From the NCBI GenBank assembly GCA_938039675.1, contig CALHUI010000014.1:124001-188000 (forward strand): a stretch of DNA of 64,000 nucleotides, read 5' to 3'. This document shows positions 30,473-40,800 of this stretch, in pieces. This DNA comes from an uncultured Cytophagales bacterium (lineage in GTDB: Bacteria > Bacteroidota > Bacteroidia > Cytophagales > Thermoflexibacteraceae). The translations under genes and the position numbers were made by a program. A model generated the notes under the pieces. That model saw nothing but the letters and a program-made list of their open reading frames with translations. It was not told the origin of the DNA and did not search any database. Numbering within the stretch: position 1 is the stretch's first letter; the number at the start of each line of letters is the position of its first letter.

Positions 30473-32203
30473 TTATTGCCAATTTCTGACGGGTACATCC
30501 AACATGCGCAGCACGCGGCGGTCGTGTCCGTAAACATCGCGGCGCAGGATGAGCAACTGTCGACGGTCGGGGAATGCAGTAAAGTAATGAATATGCACCG
30601 GTTCGCGGTGGGGTAGCATTACGTTGCGCGTAGTGTCGGGGGCAAGCAGTTTGTCAAAAGCTGTTTTGTTCCATTGAGTAGTATCGCCCATGAGCAAGCT
30701 AGCCAAAATGAATGGATTCCATACGCGAATACACCCGTGGCTGAATGCACGTTCTTGGAACTGAAATTTGCTCAAATTGGGTGTATCGTGCAGATAGATA
30801 GCGTGCGGATTGACGCAGAAAAACTTGATTTTTCCTAATTGATTTCCCTCGCCGGGCGGCTGGTAAACATGGTAGCGAACTCTGCCACTGCGCACGTCGT
30901 TCCAATTAACCGTAGAAGCATCTACCTCTTCACCTGTACTATTGATAATTTTAAAGCGGTTGCGCGCAATGTAGTTGCTTTTTTTGGCTGCATCAACTGC
31001 CACTTCTTTGGTAATAATACTTTGCGGGATGTTCCATACGGGGTTCAGTTCCAAGTGCGAGATATAGGTTTCAAACATGGGCGTTTGATTGACGCGCGTA
31101 CCCGCTGTAACAGGTGTTTCCCAAACAACCTCGCCATTGCGGAAAAGGAATAGGCGAAAATCTGCTACATTGACCAAAATAAAATTCGGGGTCAGTGTAT
31201 CGGGTAGCCAGCGCATACGCTCCATGTTCACGCGGATGGTAGCAATGCGCTGCTCTACCGGGACGTTGAGTGCGTTGCGCGTCATCGTATCTAAAATGCC
31301 CGTCTGTTTCAAGCCATGCCTGTATTGCCATATTTTGAGTGCCTCGCTCAGCGAATCATCCAAGACCGTTGTATCCAAAGCATGAAGGTAAACTTTTTCG
31401 GCACGCAGCCGCTTGCGCAGGATGCCAATGGCTTCATGACTTCCGCCTTTTTTGATAGCTGTATCGCATTTAATAGGCTGAAAAACACCGGCTGCAGCCA
31501 TCTGCCGATAAAAAGCCAATTGATTTTTCAAGAACACATAGTACGGATGCCGACGCAAGTAGCGGAAGGTCTGTGCGGTGGAATCGGCCGCAACGTATTT
31601 TTCCAATATCTCACCCTGATTTTTCCACACAAAATCGCGCGAGGGATAATTCCATAAAGTATGGAATATATGAGGTTTGAGTTTGCCTGCCAACAAATGT
31701 GAAGCATATTGCAACAGCCCTGTTGTCAGGTACAGTTCCATTATTGCCAGTGTTTGCGGATTTCGGTACTCCTCGCGGGCAACCGTGCGTTTCAAGGTCA
31801 GAATCTCTTCTGTCAAATAATCTGTGGCTGCCAAACCGTTCTCATCGGCATTGAGCAACACATTGGCCGCTTCTTCTATCTTGACAGGCCTATTCCACAA
31901 GGTTTTAAAGTCGCGTTTCCGATAAAAATCTCTCAGGACACTGCCCTTTTGCAATAGCAGCGAATCTATTTGCCGATGTGCAGACAAGGTACTGTCATGG
32001 CGGGAAAGCAATAATTGGAGGGCTTCTGCATACGCTGCCACTCGCAGTTGTTCGGGTTCTTCCGAGCTGAAAATTATAGCGGTTGCTTCCGACACTTCAG
32101 GCTGTTTTTCGCAGCCTGTGATTGTCCAGAGCAACGTACAATAGAGCCAGAAAAAATAGGTTGCGTTCATTGGCAGCAGTAAGTTTGTTACTACTATTAC
32201 CAT
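30473..32203 (-). CDS. L,D-transpeptidase, YcbB/LdtD-type
   Basis: 576 aa; IYLHDTPNLSKFQFQERAFSHGCIRVWNP catalytic motif; PG-binding-like HGLKQTGILDTMTRNALN. Confidence 0.93.
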   Translation of the reverse strand: MVIVVTNLLLPMNATYFFWLYCTLLWTITGCEKQPEVSEATAIIFSSEEPEQLRVAAYAEALQLLLSRHDSTLSAHRQIDSLLLQKGSVLRDFYRKRDFKTLWNRPVKIEEAANVLLNADENGLAATDYLTEEILTLKRTVAREEYRNPQTLAIMELYLTTGLLQYASHLLAGKLKPHIFHTLWNYPSRDFVWKNQGEILEKYVAADSTAQTFRYLRRHPYYVFLKNQLAFYRQMAAAGVFQPIKCDTAIKKGGSHEAIGILRKRLRAEKVYLHALDTTVLDDSLSEALKIWQYRHGLKQTGILDTMTRNALNVPVEQRIATIRVNMERMRWLPDTLTPNFILVNVADFRLFLFRNGEVVWETPVTAGTRVNQTPMFETYISHLELNPVWNIPQSIITKEVAVDAAKKSNYIARNRFKIINSTGEEVDASTVNWNDVRSGRVRYHVYQPPGEGNQLGKIKFFCVNPHAIYLHDTPNLSKFQFQERAFSHGCIRVWNPFILASLLMGDTTQWNKTAFDKLLAPDTTRNVMLPHREPVHIHYFTAFPDRRQLLILRRDVYGHDRRVLRMLDVPVRNWQ

Positions 32204-32650
32204 ACGAAATTTTTGCCAATTTAGCTGTCTTTAAAAGGGTTTTAGTAATAAAAGTCTCTTTTGCCTTACAATTTATTTCGTCGGGCAAACTCACCTTTTC
32301 CTGACTGTCTGCTTTAACGACCACGACATGAGTCATGGAGATAATTCTGCATCGGCTTGATGCAAAAGTTTAATCAAAAAAATTAACTCAATCAGTAATC
32401 AATTTAATAAAAACGGCTTTTTAGATGAAAAAAGCTAAAAAATTATTAATGAAAATCAACCAAAAGAGTTTTTACTCTTTAAAAACCGAAAATTCACAGT
32501 TTTTCGCCACAAGGTATAATTAAAAAATTTACAGTAAAAAAGCAAGTCTTCCGAAAGAATTTTTAAAACCTACTAAACTCGCAAGCTTAGGGTATCGTAT
32601 TGACTCTTAGAAATATTTTCTCATTTTCTTTCATTAAATTTTGTTAAGCT

Positions 32651-34897
32651 ATGATTAGGCAATTACGGCGACTTTTTTTAGTCGCATGGATTTGTTTTAT
32701 ATCGGCAAATGCAACAGCACAATCTGCAAGTGAATTGTGGCTTAGCGGCGGATGGGGGTTGCTCAATTCCGAACAGTCCAATCGACAATATGTAAAGTCA
32801 GGCATCCAGTTTTCAGGTGGTTACAACCGCTTTTTAGGCAAATCGCAAAAACCTTTCAGCGTAGGATTGCAAACACGCGTACAACACAGCATAGGCGGCA
32901 GAAGCGCAACAAACATTGAGCCGCTGTTTCAAGTTGCTGGCGTAGCAGATTTATCGGCAGCATTGAATCAACCTTACAGCCAATCGCTCACTTTCTTGGG
33001 TGTCGGCCCGTTGGCACGAGTGCAAATAGGTAAATCGCTGCAATTGACTGCCGGCGTTGTTGGTGGATTGAACCTGTTCAAGCAAGATTCTTTTGCTATT
33101 GTGCAACGTTTTAGCGTCGGGCAAGGCGGGGCATTAGTAGTACCTACTACGAAAGATGTATTGCGACAAAGCCCGGTAAGTTCATCGACACTCGGATGGT
33201 TGCCAACTGCCCGCATTAACTGGCTACTTAACCAGCGGATAAGTTTATGGGCGGAGGCTAACTACTTCCTATCAAATTACACAACAAGGCAGCGCGAGCT
33301 TATACCTTTGGGAGGGCCCGACGCAAGCAGCGTGTATAAAATTGAGCAACTACTCCGCAGCAATGAATTTCGAACGACGGAACGTACTTTTTCGCTCAAT
33401 CACATGCAGTTCAATGCAGGCTTAGGCATTCATTTAGGTAAAATAAGAACCCAAACCCCAGATGCAATACCCGAAAAACCGCAACTTTCTCCTCGCCCTG
33501 CCGCAACGGTCAAATTTGACAAAAAACCGACCCAAACCGATAAACCCAGACCTTCTGACCAATCAAGTGATGCACCTGCTTGGCATACCTACGAACACAA
33601 GCCGCTGCCTGTCGGTACTGACATAATCGCCCAATCAGCCGTAGCGGATATACTCATCCCTCAACAACAACAGCAACAAAACGACTATCGCATTATATTG
33701 GTCGCTCCGTTGAAACAGCATTTTGAGGACATCCGCAACCTGAAAGAGTTCAGGTGGAAAATTGCAGGGCAGCCCCGCACCAAACCTGAGTTTATGCTAG
33801 AAATCATTGCCGAGCAACGAATGCCCAACGGGCGAACCACTCCCACGGTGATTTATCGCAAAGAAGGATTAGGCGCTGCCGAGTCGTGGCGCACCGATGA
33901 GAATTTTTACAGAGCCATTGACAACAGCAAACAACTGCAATTTACGTGGCGCGTGATTGATAGGGCTAATAAAAAAGACTCAGAAACGGGTTCATTTTCA
34001 AGGAGCAACTGTAACTTCAATTTGGGGATAACTGTTAACTCTGTTCGTTGCTTAGGTTTCCAAAACGGAAAGTTTCGCTATGAGATATGTTTTAGTTCCA
34101 AGTATGAAGCCATCGACCCGCAAACGCCGCTTACTTTCAATCAGGTGGGCTCAGGGTTATTTATCATGCAAACCAATGGTTCGTCGTTTCCTCCGGGCAC
34201 TATCACCAATCTAATAACGCCTGTGCTTAATACTCAAGGGCCTCCTTATCCCAATACACAAAACTATTGCCTGAGTTTTGACGCACCGACTTCCGTTACG
34301 GACGTACTGCTTATCTTCCAAGGCGATAACCTGTTAACGTATGCCAATTGCAGACCGGGTGTTGAAGACACCATCAGATTGGAGGCTTGCCAATGCAAAG
34401 ATTGCGACAACTTTAACGCTCGGTTTAACTTAACCGGTGTTTCGCAAACCTCTCCTTCCGCGCCATTCAAACTGACAGGCAATTTTGTAACCAATGCCAA
34501 CGTGCGCCGCATTAACATGACCATTACGCACATGAGTTTTACGGATGCACAACAATGTAGCAACGGTGTTACCAATCACCAAACAGCCGGCGTATTTATC
34601 AACAATGCTCCGTTCCTTTCTACGGTCAATAGTCAGGCTGTAACCCTATTGGAAGCCGCTCCGGCAAATGGCACCGCCAAATCCTTAACGGTGCAATGGA
34701 ATGTGCCGACCATGAACATCCCCGTTCAACTTCACTTGGGTTTACCCGTGCCTTTCGGCAATGCCTCTGCCGACTGCTGCCCGATAAATTATAAAGTTTG
34801 CTTTAAAGGAGAATTTTTCATTGACGACGGCAACGGCAATTTCTGTACCCGCTGCGTGCGTGAGTTCTGTGTAGAATTTTCCAACGTCTCATTCTAA
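32651..34897 (+). CDS. Outer-membrane beta-barrel protein with Cys-rich C-terminal half; uncharacterised
   Basis: 748 aa; signal peptide ISANATAQS, barrel-like N-terminal 260 aa, Pro/Lys-rich linker, C-terminal CCPINYKVCFKGEFFIDDGNGNFCTRCVREFCVEFSNVSF. Confidence 0.85.
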   Translation: MIRQLRRLFLVAWICFISANATAQSASELWLSGGWGLLNSEQSNRQYVKSGIQFSGGYNRFLGKSQKPFSVGLQTRVQHSIGGRSATNIEPLFQVAGVADLSAALNQPYSQSLTFLGVGPLARVQIGKSLQLTAGVVGGLNLFKQDSFAIVQRFSVGQGGALVVPTTKDVLRQSPVSSSTLGWLPTARINWLLNQRISLWAEANYFLSNYTTRQRELIPLGGPDASSVYKIEQLLRSNEFRTTERTFSLNHMQFNAGLGIHLGKIRTQTPDAIPEKPQLSPRPAATVKFDKKPTQTDKPRPSDQSSDAPAWHTYEHKPLPVGTDIIAQSAVADILIPQQQQQQNDYRIILVAPLKQHFEDIRNLKEFRWKIAGQPRTKPEFMLEIIAEQRMPNGRTTPTVIYRKEGLGAAESWRTDENFYRAIDNSKQLQFTWRVIDRANKKDSETGSFSRSNCNFNLGITVNSVRCLGFQNGKFRYEICFSSKYEAIDPQTPLTFNQVGSGLFIMQTNGSSFPPGTITNLITPVLNTQGPPYPNTQNYCLSFDAPTSVTDVLLIFQGDNLLTYANCRPGVEDTIRLEACQCKDCDNFNARFNLTGVSQTSPSAPFKLTGNFVTNANVRRINMTITHMSFTDAQQCSNGVTNHQTAGVFINNAPFLSTVNSQAVTLLEAAPANGTAKSLTVQWNVPTMNIPVQLHLGLPVPFGNASADCCPINYKVCFKGEFFIDDGNGNFCTRCVREFCVEFSNVSF

Positions 34898-34913
34898 ACA
34901 CTTAAACTAAGAC

Positions 34914-37808
34914 TTGACCATGAAAAAGATATTATTTTTTGTTTGTTTCCTCTGTTTGTGCGCCATTCAGCCCATACAGGCGCAACTTTCTGCCAATTTA
35001 TCGCAAAACGGCTCTTCAAATATTACTCAGGTTTATTCGGGTACGCCCTTCGATTTAGTTTTGACCAATTTAGAATGCAACTGCCCCGACCAAACGCTGA
35101 CCATTACTTATAACAATGTGGTAACTTTTCAAGGCAACAGTCTGCTGCCTCTCACCACACCGCTCCCCGGCACCTTGCAGGTGGATTTTGCCGCCCTGCA
35201 AAACAGTAATAATTGCAACGGGGCTCTGCAATACACGCTGCCGTTCATATTTCCGGCAGGTATTACCTGCGACGCTGCAATCGCAACATTCAACATACAA
35301 TACAGCGGTTGCGGGAACAATCACAACCAGAAGCTTGAAGTAAGAGCACGCACGCTCAACCTGTGGAGAGCCTCTAAGGAACCGGTAGAGCCAACAGCCT
35401 GTGCCGGAGAAAAAATCTTGTGGCGCGTGAAAATATTTAAAGATTTCACCAATGTAACCGCCATTAACGGCCTTATGCCGAGCAACTCCAATAATATCGG
35501 GACTTACCACTTGGTATTAACCGATTTTGCAGACCAAATAACGACTACTTGTACAGACGTTACCAACAATTTGGGTACTTTTTCCGCCGGTATTATCGGT
35601 TATACACCGCCTATTTATTTTAATCCTAACACACCCAATACACCTTTTATTTCGTTGCCTTCAAATAGCAGCCAATCTGTCAATCTTAACAATACTCAGC
35701 CCATCACAGCAAACACAATATACATGTTCATTTGTACGCAGGCTTTTACCTGTGACAACAGTTGTACGCTAAACAACTCTATCCAATTGAACGGCGTTTT
35801 GGGCAGCCTGAACAATCCCTGTGGCAACATTACGCTAAATGCGCAAAGCCGGCAACCCGCGCAGGTGAATTATTGCGGCTCTACATTAACCCAGCAAGGT
35901 GCTTTAACCAAATCCATACAATTTCAACCCTTTACCCAACTTTCCCCCGGTTGTAGCGGCAGATATATTATCAAATTCACAAATACCGGCAATGTACCCA
36001 TCACACAACTGACCATTACCGACCCTTTCCCGACAGGTCTGACTCATATCAACCACGTCATTTATCCTAATAATGCGGGCGTGCTGAACACCAATAGTTC
36101 GCCTTTTCAGTTCAACATGACGCAAAGCAGCTTAGCACCCAACGCAAGCATCTTGATTGAAATCAATTTTCAGGTAAATACGGCAGTCAGCCCCGGCACG
36201 CTGATAACCAACTGTGCCACAGCCAATTTTAACGCAAACATTCCCATTAATCCGGGCAATGATTTTTGCAACAATCCTGTGCAAACCGTTGTCAGCAATA
36301 CCGCGCAGGGCTGTGTCTCATTCAACGTAAAACAACCTTCACCGCTTGTTTCTATTAAAAAATGCGTTACAGGGCCATCTGCCGTAGCTGTCGGAGGGCA
36401 ACAAAGTTTTGCTATCTTCATTGCCAACAACGGCGACCAAGCCTTTAACGGTACACTTACCGACCCGATAGCAGCACACAACCTAAGCAACGTTCAAAAC
36501 GTGCAGGTTTTTGCAGGCACCGTGCCAAATATTCAATCAGTGAATTATAACAGTTGTAATTTCCTCAACAGTCCGACGGTGCAAAATCACCTGCAACTAT
36601 TAACCGCTCCTACCAACGGGTTTAGCGTTACCACATCGGTAAGCAACACGGCACTGACTGCCAACCTGACCATACCGCCCAACTGCAACTTTATGCAAAC
36701 CAACGTGGTGATGATTACTTTCACGGCTACGCAAATGCCGGCATTAATGGGTACTAACCTTGCTACGGTTACGCTTGGTTCAGGACAGACTATCAGTAGC
36801 CAAGTAACTTACAACATTTTGAGAATGGCGGCAATAAACGGCGAAAAACAGGTCAATTCGGGCATTAACCAAAGTAATTGGAGCAATTCGCAGATAGTGC
36901 CGGTAGGAGGAACGTTCCAGTATCGCATCAGAATCAGCAACGTGGGCAGTTTGCCGCTGTCCGAAATTCAGGTGCATGACAACCTGCCAAGTTGCGTTCA
37001 AATGGTAAATCCTGCCAATATTACGGTGGTAGATGCTAACAACAACACGCTTACAAACGCATTGCCGGTCAACTTCGGTGGAAGCGTATTTGTACTGCCT
37101 ACAAATTTCACCTTAAATCCGGGTGAGAATGTATTCTTGGTGTTTAATGTACAGCGCACAGTTGCTACACCCGAACCTTGCGTAAACTGTGCAACCGTAA
37201 GTGCCGTTTCGTCACTTTCTGCTAACTTACTGACATGGAATGCCGGCTGCGCTAATATTCTTCAACCTTTGAATTGCCAAGATGCCGCCTGCGAAGAACT
37301 GAGAGTAGAAATTAAGCCTATCGGAATTCTTACTAACACGGGTAACAGTCAGCCGATGTTATTGCAACTGAGCCACCCTGTCCCGATTCAGGAGCTTTCC
37401 GTTCACGTGGACGATTTCTTTATCCAATACCTCCCGGGCGACTGCAAACCTGCCAATATTGGCAATGCCGTAGGGCATATTGCTACGGCAAGCTCTCTAA
37501 TCGGCGGAGCAAACGGTTTGCTGCTCCAACAGCCGCATTCGCCTATGAATAACAACTTGACATGGATGGGTAACCCTACGCCGGTAAATACGGGCTTCGG
37601 TATTCTTGGAGGCATCCGATTCAATCTTTCTCTGCCTGATATTCTCAACCTGAAATGTTGTGAGGGTAGAATGAATATCTGTTTCACAGTGCGGATTAAA
37701 GACGTAAACTGTGTAGTTTGCGAAAGAAGGATATGTAAAGAGCTGAAATTTCCCAATGCGGTCATTGTAACACCATCGCCGTTGCCAAGCATCAATCAAA
37801 AGCAATAA
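34914..37808 (+). CDS. DUF11-repeat secreted protein with Cys-rich C-terminal domain
   Basis: 964 aa; signal peptide …IQPIQAQ; two DUF11-like repeats (GRYIIKFTNTGNVPITQLTITDPFP; FQYRIRISNVGSLPLSEIQVHDNLP); C-terminal CCEGRMNICFTVRIKDVNCVVCERRICKELKFP. Confidence 0.88.
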   Translation: MTMKKILFFVCFLCLCAIQPIQAQLSANLSQNGSSNITQVYSGTPFDLVLTNLECNCPDQTLTITYNNVVTFQGNSLLPLTTPLPGTLQVDFAALQNSNNCNGALQYTLPFIFPAGITCDAAIATFNIQYSGCGNNHNQKLEVRARTLNLWRASKEPVEPTACAGEKILWRVKIFKDFTNVTAINGLMPSNSNNIGTYHLVLTDFADQITTTCTDVTNNLGTFSAGIIGYTPPIYFNPNTPNTPFISLPSNSSQSVNLNNTQPITANTIYMFICTQAFTCDNSCTLNNSIQLNGVLGSLNNPCGNITLNAQSRQPAQVNYCGSTLTQQGALTKSIQFQPFTQLSPGCSGRYIIKFTNTGNVPITQLTITDPFPTGLTHINHVIYPNNAGVLNTNSSPFQFNMTQSSLAPNASILIEINFQVNTAVSPGTLITNCATANFNANIPINPGNDFCNNPVQTVVSNTAQGCVSFNVKQPSPLVSIKKCVTGPSAVAVGGQQSFAIFIANNGDQAFNGTLTDPIAAHNLSNVQNVQVFAGTVPNIQSVNYNSCNFLNSPTVQNHLQLLTAPTNGFSVTTSVSNTALTANLTIPPNCNFMQTNVVMITFTATQMPALMGTNLATVTLGSGQTISSQVTYNILRMAAINGEKQVNSGINQSNWSNSQIVPVGGTFQYRIRISNVGSLPLSEIQVHDNLPSCVQMVNPANITVVDANNNTLTNALPVNFGGSVFVLPTNFTLNPGENVFLVFNVQRTVATPEPCVNCATVSAVSSLSANLLTWNAGCANILQPLNCQDAACEELRVEIKPIGILTNTGNSQPMLLQLSHPVPIQELSVHVDDFFIQYLPGDCKPANIGNAVGHIATASSLIGGANGLLLQQPHSPMNNNLTWMGNPTPVNTGFGILGGIRFNLSLPDILNLKCCEGRMNICFTVRIKDVNCVVCERRICKELKFPNAVIVTPSPLPSINQKQ

Positions 37809-37823
37809 CCCGCGCTTTATTGA

Positions 37824-37861
37824 AAAAACTCTGACGGGCTTTAAGTCTGTCAGGGTTTTTT
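37824..37861. terminator. Imperfect intrinsic terminator between the convergent 964-aa gene and sprA
   Basis: AAAACTCTGACGG…CTGTCAGGGTTTTTT hairpin followed by a T-run. Confidence 0.75.
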
Positions 37862-37895
37862 GTAGCCTGATTAAGCATCGCAGTATTTCAATTAC

Positions 37896-40800
37896 TTACA
37901 ACTGCGCTAAATTGAAGCGCACTTGGAAACCAAAGGCTGTATTTGTTCGGCGGAAAGAGTTCGAAACCAGTGGATTGTTAATCTGACGGTCAAAGTATAA
38001 TTGCACGCTTACCTGCTGATTTACCACGTAGTTGATAGTAGGCCGCAATTGCAAATTGTAGTTGCCCATAGTGGCAATACTTTCCTGCACCCCGTCCTGA
38101 ATACGTCTTTGCAGCGTGCGCGTATCGCGGATGGTGAACGACATACGGAAGGTCAGGTCGTTTTTCAGCACCGTGTAGCCGCCGTTAATCTTAAACGGAA
38201 TTTTCAGATTAGCTTTTGTGAACCCCACATCCACTGTAACATCATCGTTGCGCATTTCGCTGATTTGTGCATTGTTCAGTGTCAGTCCCAAAGTACGGCG
38301 TTTGTTGTAGTTCACCGTGATGGTCATATTTTGGGTCGTGCGCATTGTTACACCCAGCAGCGGCGCAAAGTTTTCGTCAATCGTTACCTGATTCATTACG
38401 AAAATAGGTACAATAGCCTGTGTAACAGGGTCAATAATAGGGAACGGCAAGGCATGTTCGCGGATATCTAACCGCAGAAAATCGGGGCCGTAGAGTAGCG
38501 AAGAAGTAAAGTTGCCTACGTTATAGTCGTTTTTGTAGCTGTGCTTAATCTGAATCTGACGGAAATTTTGCTTGAAAAACGACAATTGTGTCAGGCCGGT
38601 GTAGGTCAGTTGCCAGTTGGGCAATGGAATTTGTGGAAACGCTGAAAGCGCCTGATTGTTGGCATCTCTGCCTGCGTAAGCGGCCAAAAATGCAGGAATC
38701 AGCACATCTTGTCCGTTTAAATCAAAGTTGGCACCGGGTACTTCTCTTTCCATGCGCTGGCGGATGATGTTGCGATTTCTGATAAAATTATCAAATACAG
38801 GCGACTGATTCGCTGAGTTATCACCGCGAAAAGCCGTGCGAAGCGTGTTAAAACTGATGCTGTACTGCCCATTGCGCATAGGTGACTGCGACTCATGCAC
38901 CCCCAGTGCTGTATTGAAGCGGAATACTTCGCTGTAACTGCCGGTAGTAATTTTGCGCCAATCCATGCGCAGGTCAAAGTCTTTGACGGGTGAAATATTG
39001 GCAATAATCCCCAGATTGCTGTTGCGCCCCTGCATGAATGAGTTGTTCTGTAAAGGACTGATAGACAGTGCATTGCCTTGTGCCAAACGGTCTTTGATGC
39101 CGCTGTCCTGACTACCGAATACGAAGCCCCAACCGGGATTATTAAAGTCTTTGTCCATACCCAGAAAGCGGGGTACAGTGAGCACGCCCGGAATCATGGT
39201 ATTGCGGGTAACATCGTAGTTCAGTTGCACATTCTGAATAGAGGTCAGCAGGCGCGCAATGGTAGCAGGCGCACCTGTTGGTTTCAGAGGAACAGATTTT
39301 TTGGCGGCTTGTCGGGCTTCCACTGCGGCTATTTTGGCTTGCAAACGCTTAATTCGTGCGTCAATTTTTGCCAGTTTCTTCTCCAATCGGGCAGAATCCA
39401 TTGGCTTTACTTTGGCTGCCTGACGAATCTGGCGGATGCTGTCTTTCAGGCGCAGCAACTCCGAAGGGTTCATCTTGATTTTCCATGCCGCAATCTTATT
39501 GCGGTAGCGGCTGATGCGTTTACCGTAACGCACCGAATCAAACTGTATTTCCAGAATTTTACCTTCGTAGCGGTCTATTTTGGCCTGATAGCGCAATTGG
39601 CGCGGGGTGAGGGTGGTTGGCAATTGCCCTCCCATTGGCATAATGCTGTTGGCAGTTGGCTTGGCATTTGTCAATTTATTTTTGCGTTTATTATTGCGCT
39701 CTATGCGTGCCTGCAAGCGGCGCTTTTTGGCTTCACCCCACTGCTCTGCCTGCCCGTTTTGCCGGTTAGAGCTTAACAGCGCCTTCAATACACGGCTTTT
39801 GTTGTAGAGTGTTCGCATATTCATCTGCCCTGCTACCCGCAGTGCACTGTTGTTTTGCATGGTATTGCCTAAGGTATCGGCTATGCCCACTGCACCTGCT
39901 GTCCATGTATAGCCTGCCTGATAGCGAGCATTGGCGTTGAGCCAGTCGGTAGCAGGAAACATTTTGAAGGGTACTTCGTACTGCACGCCTACGGTTTGCA
40001 CATAGTTCTTCATCCGCCCTAAACGGAAGATGTTATTAATTACCGAATCGCGGCGGGTGATATTTCGGCGCGGGTCAATCAGTTCGTTGTTGATTTCGCC
40101 CGCCGGTTCGTCTATAATACTGAACGCCTGTGCGTTATAGTCCAGTCCCAGCGATTTTGTCAGGCTCCAACGCACATTGTAAGTGCGATTGAAGGTAAAT
40201 GCCTTTTCATACAGCGGTGCTACGCCAACTGTATTGAGGTCTGAATTGCGCAGTTGTGTTTTAATAAACCGTCTGTCCACATCGCCTGTGATGGTAACAC
40301 TGGCAGGCATGGGGTTAATGTTGAAATCTTTCAGGAATTTGAGATAGGGTGCATCCAGTAACACCACATTTTTGAAAGGCTCTAACGGCGTGGCTGAAGT
40401 ATTGTTAAAGTTGTATTGCAAGCCGACTTTGGTAAACCGCTCAATGTATTCGGCTGTTCGAATGTTAGTATTGCGTGCATCGGCAAAAGAGAAGTTCAGT
40501 GTCAGATTCTCCACATCCCACAAATGAGATTTAGCCCCTTGCTTTACTTTGTTTTTGCGCACGTTGGTAAAGTTTAGGCTGCGCCGAATCATGTCTTCCC
40601 GCACCAAGTTGCGCAAACCGATAGCCTCGGCACCGGGGCGCGTTTTCAAGGCAAGTTCCAGCGGCATATCTGGGTCTAAGGGGTTAAAATACGGTGTCAT
40701 CAGGCGGCGTTCGTAGCCTACAAACATGGGCAGGTTGAGGCCGATGCGCTCCAAACCGAACTTGTGCAGTTGTATGGTAGAGGCCAAATCATACTCTAAG

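Noticed and set aside
33660-33682. CAA/CAG repeat (Q6) as a possible phase-variable microsatellite
   Set aside because: Units are trinucleotides in frame, short and mixed CAA/CAG, so slippage would not switch the frame.
39078-39776. 232-aa + strand ORF antisense to sprA
   Set aside because: It lies entirely inside the well-supported sprA gene and its sequence has no recognisable domain; it is a shadow ORF of high-GC-third-position coding DNA.
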